Notes: generated by a model not told the origin, from the sequence alone. DNA of 64,000 nt from Streptomyces pseudovenezuelae (GCF_029892565.1 NZ_JARXVH010000010.1:248001-312000), one strand, 5' to 3'; positions 45,558 through 54,293 are shown, counted from the stretch's first letter. A program made the numbers and translations.

Positions 45558-45854
45558 TCAGTCGCAGTCGCGGCAGATCGGCTGGCCGTTCTTCTCCCTG
45601 GCCAGCTGGCTGCGGTGGTGCACCAGGAAGCAGCTCATGCAAGTGAACTCGTCCTGCTGCTTCGGCAGCACCCGGACGGCCAGCTCCTCGTTCGAGAGGT
45701 CCGCTCCGGGCAGTTCGAGGCCTTCTGCGGCCTCGAACTCGTCGACGTCGACCGCGGAGGTCGACTTGTCGTTCCTCCTGGCCTTGAGCTCTTCAAGGCT
45801 GTCCGAGTCGACGTCGTCGTCGGTCTTGCGTGGGGTGTCGTAATCCGTTGCCAT
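45558..45854 (-). CDS. DUF4193 family zinc-ribbon protein
   Basis: This 98-aa acidic protein starts MATDYDTPRKTDDDVDSD after GGGGGAGAG. The C-terminus has paired cysteines CMSCFLVHH and CRDCD, a likely four-Cys zinc ribbon. The family is near universal in actinobacteria and linked to dut and sigA regions (Rv2699c). A role in transcription or RNA polymerase binding has been suggested by similarity of design, but I cannot show it from sequence. Confidence 0.85.
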   Translation of the reverse strand: MATDYDTPRKTDDDVDSDSLEELKARRNDKSTSAVDVDEFEAAEGLELPGADLSNEELAVRVLPKQQDEFTCMSCFLVHHRSQLAREKNGQPICRDCD

Positions 45855-46125
45855 GTCGCTCTCCCCCTCTGGGTGTCTTCGGTGTCTCCAGCGCACGTAA
45901 CGCGTGAGAGGCCGGACTTGTGCCCGACCCGAGGCGGAGATTTTGCCTCACATCAAGGTCTGTTACTCAATCGACACCCAACCGGACTCCTCAAGAGTGA
46001 TCGGCTTGGATGGCGATGCGGACCGTACACGGTCCCAATGCCGCACTTCAAAGGCGTCTCACCGTGTACTTCCCGTGATCAAGACCCCTGAAAACCCGGA
46101 TTATCCCGGCTTTCCGGCAGGTCAT

Positions 46126-46175
46126 GTGATCACTGAGAGTAGATGGCCGGAAATTCGCCGTTGTGATCGATCACA
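46126..46175. promoter_or_regulatory. Palindromic GTGATC boxes in the gap between cutS and DUF4193
   Basis: The gap 45855-46247 has no gene. It is poorer in G+C and contains GTGATC four times (45997, 46075, 46126, 46163). Two copies sit in perfect palindromes: GTGATCAC (46126-46133) and TGTGATCGATCACA (46162-46175). The second resembles a CRP half-site pair but with a 4-base centre instead of 6. They could control the leftward DUF4193 operon. Confidence 0.4.
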
Positions 46176-46247
46176 CACGAGTTCGTCGATTCGATGCCCA
46201 GAAAATTCCGCGCAAAGCGAACATCCCCGTGTGTCGGCGACATGGTC

Positions 46248-47489
46248 TCAGATAGGAAGGGTGACCCGCATCACGAGCCCACCCCCTTCACGAGGCTGCG
46301 CCGAGATATGGCCACCGTGCGCCCGTGCCACGGACCGCGCGATGGACAACCCGAGCCCGACCCCCTTGTCACTGCCCGTCCGCTCCGTACGCAACCGTCG
46401 GAAGGGCTCGAAGAGGTTGTCGATCTCGTACGCCGGCACGACGGGCCCCGTGTTCGACACGACCAGGACAGCCTGACCGTGTTGAACCTCGGTGGTCACC
46501 TCGACCCAGCCGTCCTTGGGCACGTTGTACCGCACTGCGTTCTGTACGAGGTTCAGCGCGATCCTCTCCAGCAGTACGCCGTTGCCCTGGACGACCGCGG
46601 GTTTCTGCTCACCGCGTATCACCACGCCCTTGGCGTCCGCCTCCGAGAGCACCTGGTCGACCGCCTGCTCGGCGACCTCGGCGAGGTCCACCGGCTTGCG
46701 CTCGACGATCTGGTTGTCGCTGCGGGCGAGCAGCAGCAGGCCCTCCACGAGCTGCTCGCTGCGCTCGTTGGTGGCCAGCAGCGTCTTGCCCAGCTGTTGG
46801 AGCTCCACGGGGGCACCAGGGTCCGACAGGTGCACCTCCAGGAGCGTGCGGTTAATCGCGAGCGGGGTGCGCAGCTCGTGCGAGGCGTTGCCGACGAAGC
46901 GCTGCTGGGCGGTGAAGGCCCGCTGCAGCCGCTCCAGCATGTCGTCGAAGGTGTCGGCGAGCTCCTTGAGCTCGTCGTCCGGGCCGTCCAGCTCGATCCG
47001 GCGGGACAGGTCCGAGCCCGCCACCGCGCGGGCGGTGCGGGTGATCCGGCCGAGCGGCGACAGGACGCGGCCGGCCATCGCGTAGCCGAACGCGAAGGCG
47101 ATCACGGCGAGCCCGAGCAGGGCCAGCAGGGAGCGGCTGAGGAGGTCGTCCAGGGCGTGCTGGCGCTTGACCGCGTCGCACGACTCCAGGATCGAGTTGA
47201 TCTCGTTGTTGCTGGTCGCCCGGCCGAGCTGGGGGCAGGTGCTGCTGGTGATGCCGAGGTTGGTTCCGGACACCGAGAACGACTGGCCGCTGCCCTCGTG
47301 CAGGGCCTGGGCGGCGAGCAGGTAGATGATCGACAGCAGCAGGATGCCGGCGATCAGGAACATGCCGCCGTACAGCAGCGTCAGCCGTATGCGGATGGTC
47401 GGGCGCAGCCAGGGGAACGGCGGCTCGGGCTTGCGGGGGTCCCAGGTGGGCTTGGGAGGTGCCGTGGGGAGAGCGGGTGTTGCGGCCAT
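46248..47489 (-). CDS. cutS: CutS sensor histidine kinase
   Basis: This 413-aa protein has a proline-rich cytoplasmic start, a membrane segment (LLYGGMFLIAGILLLSIIYLL), an extracellular loop of about 60 residues with two cysteines, C85 and C104, and a second membrane segment (LLALLGLAVIAFAFGYAM). A HAMP domain, the phospho-acceptor H204 in ASHELRTPLAI, and an ATPase domain (NLVQNAVRYN, GVGLGLSIAR) follow. CutRS is a conserved Streptomyces two-component system first linked to actinorhodin production. The extracellular cysteine pair suggests redox or disulfide-stress sensing. It follows cutR after 6 bases. Confidence 0.9.
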   Translation of the reverse strand: MAATPALPTAPPKPTWDPRKPEPPFPWLRPTIRIRLTLLYGGMFLIAGILLLSIIYLLAAQALHEGSGQSFSVSGTNLGITSSTCPQLGRATSNNEINSILESCDAVKRQHALDDLLSRSLLALLGLAVIAFAFGYAMAGRVLSPLGRITRTARAVAGSDLSRRIELDGPDDELKELADTFDDMLERLQRAFTAQQRFVGNASHELRTPLAINRTLLEVHLSDPGAPVELQQLGKTLLATNERSEQLVEGLLLLARSDNQIVERKPVDLAEVAEQAVDQVLSEADAKGVVIRGEQKPAVVQGNGVLLERIALNLVQNAVRYNVPKDGWVEVTTEVQHGQAVLVVSNTGPVVPAYEIDNLFEPFRRLRTERTGSDKGVGLGLSIARSVARAHGGHISAQPREGGGLVMRVTLPI

Positions 47490-47495
47490 GGGTTA

Positions 47496-48149
47496 TCAGA
47501 TCCGGTAGCCGGAGCCGGGCACGGTGACGATGACGGGCGGCTCGCCCAGCTTGCGGCGCAGGGTCATGACGGTCACACGCACGACGTTGGTGAACGGGTC
47601 CGTGTTCTCGTCCCAGGCCTTCTCCAGGAGCTGCTCCGCGGAGACGACGGCGCCCTCGGAGCGCATCAGCACCTCCAGGACGGCGAACTCCTTGGGCGCG
47701 AGCTGGACCTCCTTGCCGTCCCGGAAGACCTCCCGGCGGTTGGGGTCGAGCTTGATCCCGGCACGCTCCAGGACGGGCGGCAGCGGGACGCTGGTGCGCC
47801 GGCCCAGGGCACGCACGCGTGCGATGAGTTCGCTGAACGCGAAGGGCTTGGGGAGGTAGTCGTCCGCGCCGATCTCCAGACCCTCCACACGGTCGCTGAC
47901 GTCCCCGGAGGCCGTGAGCATCAGCACGCGTGTGGGCATGCCGAGTTCGACGATCTTGCGGCAGACGTCGTCGCCGTGGACGAGCGGGAGGTCGCGGTCC
48001 AGGACGACCACGTCGTAGTCGTTCACGCCGATGCGCTCCAGGGCGGCCGCGCCGTCGTACACGACGTCCACGGCCATGGCCTCTCGGCGCAGTCCGGTGG
48101 CCACCGCATCGGCGAGCAGTTGCTCGTCCTCGACGACGAGTACGCGCAC
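47496..48149 (-). CDS. cutR: CutR response regulator
   Basis: This 217-aa OmpR-type regulator has a receiver domain with D51 (VVVLDRDLPLV) and the conserved K in YLPKPF, and a winged-helix output domain (VQLAPKEFAVLEVLMRS, TNVVRVTVMTLRRKLG). The GTG start follows AGGAAGGA. It forms a unit with cutS. In the 427-bp region upstream (48150-48576) I see no gene, only a small inverted repeat near 48401. Confidence 0.9.
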   Translation of the reverse strand: MRVLVVEDEQLLADAVATGLRREAMAVDVVYDGAAALERIGVNDYDVVVLDRDLPLVHGDDVCRKIVELGMPTRVLMLTASGDVSDRVEGLEIGADDYLPKPFAFSELIARVRALGRRTSVPLPPVLERAGIKLDPNRREVFRDGKEVQLAPKEFAVLEVLMRSEGAVVSAEQLLEKAWDENTDPFTNVVRVTVMTLRRKLGEPPVIVTVPGSGYRI

Positions 48150-48400
48150 GTCGCTTGTCCTTCCTGATGTCCACCCGCGTAGCGCCGCTGGGGCAGGCGC
48201 GGGCAGAGTTCTCCATGGCTGTGTGCCTCCATCCTGCCCTTTTCGGCCATAAGTCGGCTGTAAGGCGGGAGGGTGGCAGGCGGGCGGTGGGTGAAGGGTA
48301 GTTGTGAGACTCGGGAATGCCGGATTTTCTCGGCCGGTTGAGGTTTCCGTGGAAGGAAGCGCGGGGAGGACCGTTCATACCCCGCGATCACGCTCTGCTA

Positions 48401-48422
48401 GTGCCGCAACACCATGCGGCAC
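48401..48422. repeat. Inverted repeat in the cutR upstream region
   Basis: GTGCCGCA (48401-48408) and TGCGGCAC (48415-48422) form a perfect 8-bp inverted repeat with a 6-base spacer, between the divergent cutR and the small gene at 48577. It may be an operator or a small hairpin. Nothing else stands out in this 427-bp gap. Confidence 0.35.
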
Positions 48423-48576
48423 GGCGCAATCCGCTTTCCGCAGAGTGGACGTGGGTGTCCGGCACCGTCGCCGCCCGGCGCGGGCTGTGCCGGGCACCTC
48501 ATGGAGACGTGATCGCCCCTTCCGAACGGCACACCCCCGTGCCATCGACCCACGACCCAGGACGAGGGGGCGCAGC

Positions 48577-48741
48577 ATGGACGCATTCACCGCAGGACTT
48601 CTGCAGCGCATAAGGACGACCGAGTCCGACCTGACGCGGGCTCGCAACGAGGGCGACGACTTCCTCGTCGAGGTGGAGCAGGGCGAACTCGACGACCTGC
48701 GCCGCCTCGCCGCCGAGCACGGTGTGGAGGTCGGCGTCTAG
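48577..48741 (+). CDS. Small conserved acidic protein, 54 aa
   Basis: An ATG after GAGGGGG opens a 54-residue frame: MDAFTAGLLQRIRTTESDLTRARNEGDDFLVEVEQGELDDLRRLAAEHGVEVGV. It is helical and acidic with no cysteine or membrane segment. A strong intrinsic terminator with T-run follows 32 bases after the stop, supporting a real transcription unit. Similar short proteins are common in Streptomyces; function is unknown to me. Confidence 0.75.
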   Translation: MDAFTAGLLQRIRTTESDLTRARNEGDDFLVEVEQGELDDLRRLAAEHGVEVGV

Positions 48742-48773
48742 CGTTGATCGCTCGTACGCGTATCGCATGACAG

Positions 48774-48813
48774 GGCGGGGCCCGACGAATCCAGCGTCGG
48801 GCCCCGCCTTTTT
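48774..48813. terminator. Intrinsic terminator with T-run
   Basis: A perfect 13-bp stem (48774-48786 and 48796-48808) with a 9-base loop is followed by TTTTT. It ends the small rightward gene and can also serve the leftward SuhB-like gene that ends at 48837. Confidence 0.9.
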
Positions 48814-48836
48814 GTCGGGGCCGTCGTTGAGGCCCG

Positions 48837-49652
48837 TCAGTCGTGCCAGGCGCCGAAGTCCTCCAGGAGGCGCTGGAGGGGCTCGAAGACGCCGGGGGTG
48901 GCTGCGATCGTCAGGTCGCGTGAGGGGCGCTCTCCGGGGCGTCCGCCGGTCACGGCGCCCGCTTCCCTGGCGATCAGGTCGCCTGCGCCGTAGTCCCATG
49001 CGTTCAGGCCGCGTTCGTAGTAGCCGTCGAGCCGGCCGGAGGCCACGTCGCACAGGTCGACGGCCGCCGAACCGCTGCGGCGGATGTCGCGCAGGAGCGG
49101 GATCAGGCGCTGGGCGACCGCGGCCTGGTGGACGCGGACCTCGGTGACGTAGTTGAAGCCCGTGGAGACCAACGCCTGGTCCAGGGGCGGCGCGGGGCGG
49201 CACGCGAGCGTGCGCTCGCCCTCCCAGGCGCCGGTGGCACGGGCTCCGGTGCCGCGGACCGCGTGGTACGTCTCGCCGCGCATCGGGGCCGCCACGACGC
49301 CCACGACCGTCTCGCCGTCCTGCTCGGCGGCGATGGACACCGCCCAAGTGGGCAGCCCGTACAGGTAGTTGACCGTGCCGTCGAGCGGGTCGATCACCCA
49401 GCGGACGCCGCTCGTGCCCGCGCTGGAGGCGCCCTCCTCACCGAGGAAGCCGTCGTCGGGGCGGTGGGCGGAGATCAGGTCGGTGATCAGCTTCTCCGCC
49501 GCGATGTCCATCTCGGTGACGACGTCGATGGGACTGGACTTGGTGGCGGCCACCGCGAGGTCGGCCGGACGGCCGTCCCGCAGCAGCGCTCCGGCGCGGC
49601 GGGCGGCCTCCAGGGCCAGCTCCAGCAGTTCCTGGTGCGGGGCGTCGGTCAC
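48837..49652 (-). CDS. Inositol monophosphatase family protein (SuhB-like)
   Basis: This 271-aa protein has the metal and phosphate-site motifs of the family: FLGEEG (Glu ligands), WVIDPLDGTVNYLYG (DPLDGT) and LNAWDYGAGDLIAREAGA (WD). It would dephosphorylate inositol-1-phosphate or a related sugar phosphate. The GTG start follows GAGGAG, 8 bases after the ferrochelatase stop, so the two are cotranscribed. The M. tuberculosis equivalent position is suhB (Rv2701c). Confidence 0.88.
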   Translation of the reverse strand: MTDAPHQELLELALEAARRAGALLRDGRPADLAVAATKSSPIDVVTEMDIAAEKLITDLISAHRPDDGFLGEEGASSAGTSGVRWVIDPLDGTVNYLYGLPTWAVSIAAEQDGETVVGVVAAPMRGETYHAVRGTGARATGAWEGERTLACRPAPPLDQALVSTGFNYVTEVRVHQAAVAQRLIPLLRDIRRSGSAAVDLCDVASGRLDGYYERGLNAWDYGAGDLIAREAGAVTGGRPGERPSRDLTIAATPGVFEPLQRLLEDFGAWHD

Positions 49653-49660
49653 GGGGCTCC

Positions 49661-50788
49661 TCACGCGTACGGGCTGTCGGCGCCCGCGGCGGCGGGGCGG
49701 GGGGCGCGGGCGGGGCAGCAGCCGACCGGGCAGAGGTTGTGGCTCGCGCCGAGGGCGCCCAGGGCGCAGGGCGTGACCTCTTGGCCGCGCTCCACGGCCG
49801 CCCGCTCCAGGACCAGGTCGCGGACCGCGGCGGCGAAGCGCGGGTCGGCCCCGACGGTCGCCGAGCGGCGCATCGGCAGGCCCAGTTCCTCGGCTTTGGC
49901 CTTCGCCTCCGTGTCGAGGTCGTAGAGGACCTCCATGTGGTCGGAGACGAAGCCGATGGGCGCGACGACCACCGCGGGGACGCCGGCCTCGTGACGCTCC
50001 TCCAGGTGGTCGCAGATGTCGGGCTCCAGCCACGGGATGTGCGGGGCGCCGGAGCGCGACTGGTAGACGAGCTGCCAGGGGTGCTCGACGCCGGTGCGAT
50101 CGCGGACCGCCTCGGCGATCTGCCGGGCCACGTCCAGGTGCTGGGCGACGTACGCCCCGCCGTCGCCGTGGTCCTCGACCGGACCGGAGGTGTCGGCGGA
50201 GGCGGTGGGGATCGAGTGGGTCGAGAAGGCGATGTGCGCGCCGTCGCGGACGTCCTCGGGGAGGTCGGCCAGGGAGCGCAGGACGCCCTCGGTCATGGGC
50301 TCCAGGAAGCCCTCGTGGTTGAAGTAGTGGCGGAGCTTGTCGATCTTCGGCAGGGGCAGGCCCTCGGCCTCCAGGGCGGCCAGCGAGTCGGCGAGGTCCT
50401 CGCGGTACTGGCGGCAGCCCGAGTACGAGGCGTAGGCGCTGGTGGCCAGGACCAGGATCCGGCGTCGGCCGTCGGCGACCAGCTCACGCAGGGTGTCGGT
50501 CAGGTACGGGGCCCAGTTGCGGTTGCCCCAGTAGATCGGCAGGTCCAGGCCGTGCTCCGCGAAGTCCTTGCGCAGGACGTCCAGCAGGGCGCGGTTCTGG
50601 TCGTTGATCGGGCTGACCCCGCCGAACAGGAAGTAGTGCTGCCCGACTTCCTTGAGGCGTTCGGTGGGGATGCCGCGCCCTCGCGTCACGTTCTCCAGGA
50701 ACGGAACCACCTCGTCCGGGCCTTCGGGGCCGCCGAACGAGAGCAGGAGGAGGGCGTCGTAAGGGGTGGCGTCGAGCACGTCTGGCAT
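49661..50788 (-). CDS. hemH: Ferrochelatase (coproporphyrin ferrochelatase type)
   Basis: This 375-aa enzyme inserts Fe2+ into the porphyrin ring. Motifs include LLLLSFGGPEGP at the start, IYWGNRNWAPYL, AFSTHSIP with the metal-binding His, and LVYQSRSGAPHIPWLEPDI with the conserved Gln-Ser-Arg. In actinobacteria the substrate is coproporphyrin III, so cpfC is an equivalent name. The C-terminal tail carries cysteines in CALGALGASHNLCPVGCCP, consistent with the [2Fe-2S] cluster known from actinobacterial ferrochelatases. Confidence 0.92.
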   Translation of the reverse strand: MPDVLDATPYDALLLLSFGGPEGPDEVVPFLENVTRGRGIPTERLKEVGQHYFLFGGVSPINDQNRALLDVLRKDFAEHGLDLPIYWGNRNWAPYLTDTLRELVADGRRRILVLATSAYASYSGCRQYREDLADSLAALEAEGLPLPKIDKLRHYFNHEGFLEPMTEGVLRSLADLPEDVRDGAHIAFSTHSIPTASADTSGPVEDHGDGGAYVAQHLDVARQIAEAVRDRTGVEHPWQLVYQSRSGAPHIPWLEPDICDHLEERHEAGVPAVVVAPIGFVSDHMEVLYDLDTEAKAKAEELGLPMRRSATVGADPRFAAAVRDLVLERAAVERGQEVTPCALGALGASHNLCPVGCCPARAPRPAAAGADSPYA

Positions 50789-50891
50789 GACGTCGATCCT
50801 GCCACCCCGCTCCGACAGCCCGGCAAGGGCCGGGGGGACGCGGGGAACGGGTCGGACCGCGCTGCCGATTCCCGGCGCATCCCCGGGTGCA

Positions 50892-50910
50892 TTAGGGTGA
50901 CCTCACTTGT
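50892..50910 (+). promoter_or_regulatory. Possible iron-box-like site upstream of the MFS gene
   Basis: TTAGGGTGACCTCACTTGT agrees at 12 of 19 positions with my recollection of the DmdR/IdeR box TTAGGTTAGGCTCACCTAA. It lies in the divergent region between ferrochelatase and the MFS gene, about 75 bases before the MFS start. The match is only moderate. Confidence 0.25.
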
Positions 50911-50982
50911 AAGCTGTATCAGCCGTGTTGGCACCTTACGGAGCCGGCCTCGGCGCCTTACTGAGCCACTTTCGTCCACGCC

Positions 50983-52281
50983 GTGCCCGAGCCGCCCCGT
51001 ACGCGCGCGTGGCCGTACCCCTCCGGAGACCCCGTGCCCAGCCCCTACCGCGCCCTGTTCGCCGCCCCCGGCTCCAAAGGGTTCGCCGCCGCGGGCCTGC
51101 TCGGCCGGATGCCGCTGTCCATGATGGGCATCGGTGTGGTCACGATGATCTCCCAGCTCACCGGGAGGTACGGGCTCGCGGGCGCCCTGTCGGCCACCAT
51201 CGCGCTGTCGGCCGCCGCCATCGGGCCGCAGATCTCCCGGCTGGTGGACCAGCACGGGCAGCGGCGCGTGCTGCGCCCGGCGACGCTGGCGGCGCTCGTC
51301 GCCTCGGCGGGACTGCTGCTCGCCGCGCACTTCGAGTGGCCGGACTGGACGCTGTTCGTGTGCGCCGCCGGCATCGGCTCGGTGCCGAGCCTCGGCGCGA
51401 TGATCCGCGCGCGCTGGGCGGCCGTGTACCGGGGCACTCCGCAGCTGCACACCGCGTACTCCTTCGAGTCCGTCGTCGACGAGGTGTGCTTCATCTTCGG
51501 GCCGATCATCTCCATCGGGCTGTCCACGGCCTGGTTCCCGGAGGCCGGGCCGCTGCTCGCCGCCTGCTTCCTGGCGCTCGGCGTCTTCTCGCTGACCGCG
51601 CAGCGCGCCACCGAGCCCGAGCCGCACCCGCGCGTGCGCGGCGCCGACAGCGGCGGCTCCGCCCTGCGCGCGGCCGGTCTCCAGGTGCTGGTGGCCACGT
51701 TCGTGGCGACCGGGGCGATCTTCGGGGCGGTCGACGTGGTCACCGTCGCGTTCGCCGAGGAGCAGGGTCACAAGGGCGCCGCCAGCGTGGTGCTCGCCCT
51801 GTACGCGGCGGGCTCCTGTTCCGCGGGAGTCGTGTTCGGGCTGCTGCGCTTCCGGGGAGCGCCCGCGCGCAGGTGGCTGCTGGGCATATGCGCGATGGCC
51901 GTGAGTATGATCCCCCTCCTACTGGTCGGAAACTTGACGCTTCTGGCCGTGGCGCTGTTCCTTGCGGGCCTGTCCATCGCACCCACGATGATCACGACGA
52001 TGTCCCTCATAGAAGAGCACGTACCTCGCGCGAAGCTCACCGAAGGCATGACCTGGGTGAGCACCGGCCTGGCGGTCGGGGTCGCGCTCGGCTCCTCCGT
52101 CGCCGGCTGGGTGATCGACGCGGCCGGCGCGCGTGCGGGGTACGGGGTTCCGGTGGTCGCCGGGGCCGTCGCGGTCGCGGTCGGTTTCCTGGGGTATCGC
52201 CGGCTCAGCAGACCGGCACCGGGGCGGGGAGGCACCGTTGTTGAGCACCACAGCGAGCGCGAAGAACGGCACGTGGCGTAA
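50983..52281 (+). CDS. Major facilitator superfamily transporter
   Basis: This protein of about 432 aa has roughly 12 hydrophobic segments and the MFS loop motif RLVDQHGQRRVLRP between segments 2 and 3. It resembles drug or metabolite exporters (SRLVDQHGQRRV, GTPQLHTAYSFESVVDEVCFIFGP). A later GTG at about 51034 (VPSPYRALFA) is also plausible as the start, since the first 17 residues are Pro/Arg-rich and not conserved in design. The 3' end overlaps the downstream oxidase start by about 40 bases, implying coupling. Confidence 0.85.
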   Translation: MPEPPRTRAWPYPSGDPVPSPYRALFAAPGSKGFAAAGLLGRMPLSMMGIGVVTMISQLTGRYGLAGALSATIALSAAAIGPQISRLVDQHGQRRVLRPATLAALVASAGLLLAAHFEWPDWTLFVCAAGIGSVPSLGAMIRARWAAVYRGTPQLHTAYSFESVVDEVCFIFGPIISIGLSTAWFPEAGPLLAACFLALGVFSLTAQRATEPEPHPRVRGADSGGSALRAAGLQVLVATFVATGAIFGAVDVVTVAFAEEQGHKGAASVVLALYAAGSCSAGVVFGLLRFRGAPARRWLLGICAMAVSMIPLLLVGNLTLLAVALFLAGLSIAPTMITTMSLIEEHVPRAKLTEGMTWVSTGLAVGVALGSSVAGWVIDAAGARAGYGVPVVAGAVAVAVGFLGYRRLSRPAPGRGGTVVEHHSEREERHVA

Positions 52282-53560
52282 CTGGGGCGGCACGGTCACG
52301 GCCCGCCCCGCGCGGGAGGTCACGCCGGCCTCGGTCGAGGAACTGACCGCCGCCGTACGCCGGGCCGCCGAGGACGGGCTGACGGTGAAGGCCGTCGGCA
52401 GCGGGCACTCCTTCACCTCGATCGCCGCCACCGACGGTGTGTTGATCCGTCCTCAACTGTTGACCGGCATCCGCAACATTGATCGCGATGCCATGACCGT
52501 CACGGTCGAGTCCGGCACCCCGCTCAAGAGACTCAACATGGCCCTGGCCCGCGAGGGTCTGTCGCTCACCAACATGGGCGACATCATGGAGCAGACGGTC
52601 TCCGGCGCCACCAGCACCGGCACCCACGGCAGCGGCCGCGAGTCGGCCTCGATCGCCGCGCAGATCAGGGGACTTGAGCTGGTCCTGGCGGACGGTTCGG
52701 TGCTGACCTGCTCCGAGAAGGAGAATCCGGACGTCTTCGCGGCGGCGCGCATCGGCCTCGGCGCCCTCGGGATCGTCACCGCGATCACCTTCGCCGTGGA
52801 GCCCGTCTTCCTGCTCACGGCCCGCGAGGAGCCGATGCCCTTCGACGAGGTCACCGGCCGCTTCGACGAATTCTGGGCCGAGAACGAGCACTTCGAGTTC
52901 TACTGGTTCCCGCACACGGCGTCCACGAACACCAAGCGCAACAACCGCAGCGCGGGCCCGGAGCGACCCGTGAAGCCGCTGGCGGGCTGGTTCGACGACG
53001 AGTTCGTGGCCAACGGCCTGTGGCAGGTGGCCAACATGGTCGGCCGCGCGGTGCCCTCGACCGTTCCGACCATCGCCCAGATCTCCACCCGGGCCTGGTC
53101 CTCGCGCACGTACACGGACATCCCCTACAAGGTCTTCACCTCGACCCGCCGGGTGCGGTTCGTCGAGATGGAGTACGCCATTCCGCGCGCGGCACTGGTG
53201 GACACGCTGCGGGAACTCAAGGCGATGGTCGACCGTTCGAAGTTCAGGATCAGCTACCCGGTCGAGGTCCGCACCGCCCCGGCGGACGACATCACCCTGT
53301 CCACCGCCTCCGGCCGCGACAGCGCCTACATCGCCGTGCACATGTTCCGGGGCACGCCCTACCAGGCGTACTTCACCGAAGCCGAGCGCATCTTCACCGC
53401 GCACGAGGGCCGGCCGCACTGGGGCAAGGTCAACACCCGGGACGCCGAGTACTTCGCCGGGGTCTACCCGCGCTTCGGCGAGTTCACGGCGCTGCGGGAT
53501 CGCCTTGATCCGGATCGGCGGTTCCAGAACGACTACCTGCGGAGGGTGTTGGGGTCGTAG
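52241..53560 (+). CDS. FAD-linked oxidase, D-arabinono-1,4-lactone oxidase/alditol oxidase type
   Basis: This 439-aa protein of the vanillyl-alcohol oxidase family has an FAD domain (VKAVGSGHSFTSIA, with the His typical of covalent flavin attachment; GATSTGTHGSG) and an ALO C-terminal domain (EFYWFPHT, VRFVEMEYAIP, PHWGKVN). It would oxidise a sugar lactone or alditol with O2. The likely start is a TTG at 52241 (or 52238) just after GGGGAGG, giving LSTTASAKNGTWRNWGG, inside the end of the MFS gene. The 3' end overlaps the convergent gene by 77 bases. Confidence 0.88.
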   Translation: MSTTASAKNGTWRNWGGTVTARPAREVTPASVEELTAAVRRAAEDGLTVKAVGSGHSFTSIAATDGVLIRPQLLTGIRNIDRDAMTVTVESGTPLKRLNMALAREGLSLTNMGDIMEQTVSGATSTGTHGSGRESASIAAQIRGLELVLADGSVLTCSEKENPDVFAAARIGLGALGIVTAITFAVEPVFLLTAREEPMPFDEVTGRFDEFWAENEHFEFYWFPHTASTNTKRNNRSAGPERPVKPLAGWFDDEFVANGLWQVANMVGRAVPSTVPTIAQISTRAWSSRTYTDIPYKVFTSTRRVRFVEMEYAIPRAALVDTLRELKAMVDRSKFRISYPVEVRTAPADDITLSTASGRDSAYIAVHMFRGTPYQAYFTEAERIFTAHEGRPHWGKVNTRDAEYFAGVYPRFGEFTALRDRLDPDRRFQNDYLRRVLGS

Positions 53561-54245
53561 CGGACGCGCTGGGTGTGGGGGTCGGGGTGCCATCACCGTC
53601 CGAGGTGCTGGGCGTCGGCGTCGGGTCGGTCGTCGTACCGCCGCTTCCATCGCTTCCGTCCGAAGAGGTGCCGCTCGAACCCGAAGAGGTGCCGGCGTCG
53701 GGAGTAGCGGAAGGCGTCGGCGAGGTCGTGGACGAAGTGGGCGAGTCGTCACCGGACTTCGAGGTGGACGGGTCGTGGCCGGTGACGGCGTCGCTGACGG
53801 TGGTGCCCCCGCCGCCGCTGAAGCTGTTGCCGGACACCAGCTCGTAGGTGGTGATGCCGGTCAGGGTGACCCCGAAGACCAGGGCGGCCGCGACCACCGG
53901 CCGCTTCCAGCTGCTGACCCGCGCGCGGTAGACGGTGCCCTCGGTGAACTCGCCGGGAGCGGGCGGCGACTGCTCCCCGAGCCGGTCCGTGACGGTGGCC
54001 TCCCGGAGCTGCTCGCCGGTGCGGCTGAAGAAGTGCTGGAAGACCGAGCCGCCACAGGTCGCGACGACGCTGACGAGACCGGCGCCCAGGATCGTGCCGT
54101 AGACCCCGAAGTACGAGGCGAGTTTGGCCGCCACCACGGCGGCCATCGCACTGCCCGCGACTTGAGGGACGCTCAGATCGAGCCGCTTCTTCCTGACTTC
54201 AGGGCCCGAGACCTCGACGACATCGGCGTCCGACCTTTCACGCAT
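53484..54245 (-). CDS. Membrane protein with Ser/Thr/Pro-rich low-complexity tail
   Basis: This 253-aa protein starts MRERSDADVVEVSG. It has Gly/Ala-rich hydrophobic stretches (AGSAMAAVVAAKLASYFGVYGTILGAGLVSVVATCGG) and one clear membrane segment (VVAAALVFGVTLTGITTYELV). The last 110 residues are a repetitive Ser, Thr, Pro, Gly and Asp tail, probably outside the cell. No enzyme motif is seen. The 3' 77 bases overlap the end of the oxidase gene on the opposite strand. A TTG at 54299 would add 18 residues but falls within a palindrome. Confidence 0.7.
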   Translation of the reverse strand: MRERSDADVVEVSGPEVRKKRLDLSVPQVAGSAMAAVVAAKLASYFGVYGTILGAGLVSVVATCGGSVFQHFFSRTGEQLREATVTDRLGEQSPPAPGEFTEGTVYRARVSSWKRPVVAAALVFGVTLTGITTYELVSGNSFSGGGGTTVSDAVTGHDPSTSKSGDDSPTSSTTSPTPSATPDAGTSSGSSGTSSDGSDGSGGTTTDPTPTPSTSDGDGTPTPTPSASATTPTPSAGSRSGTADPDQGDPAAP

Positions 54246-54293
54246 ACCGGTTTCTTGCCTGCCTTTCCCGTACTTGATCGACTTTTGCTGCTT

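Noticed and set aside
46162..46175. TGTGATCGATCACA as a CRP site
   Set aside because: CRP sites have a 6-base centre between TGTGA and TCACA; this has 4, so it is listed only as an unassigned palindrome.
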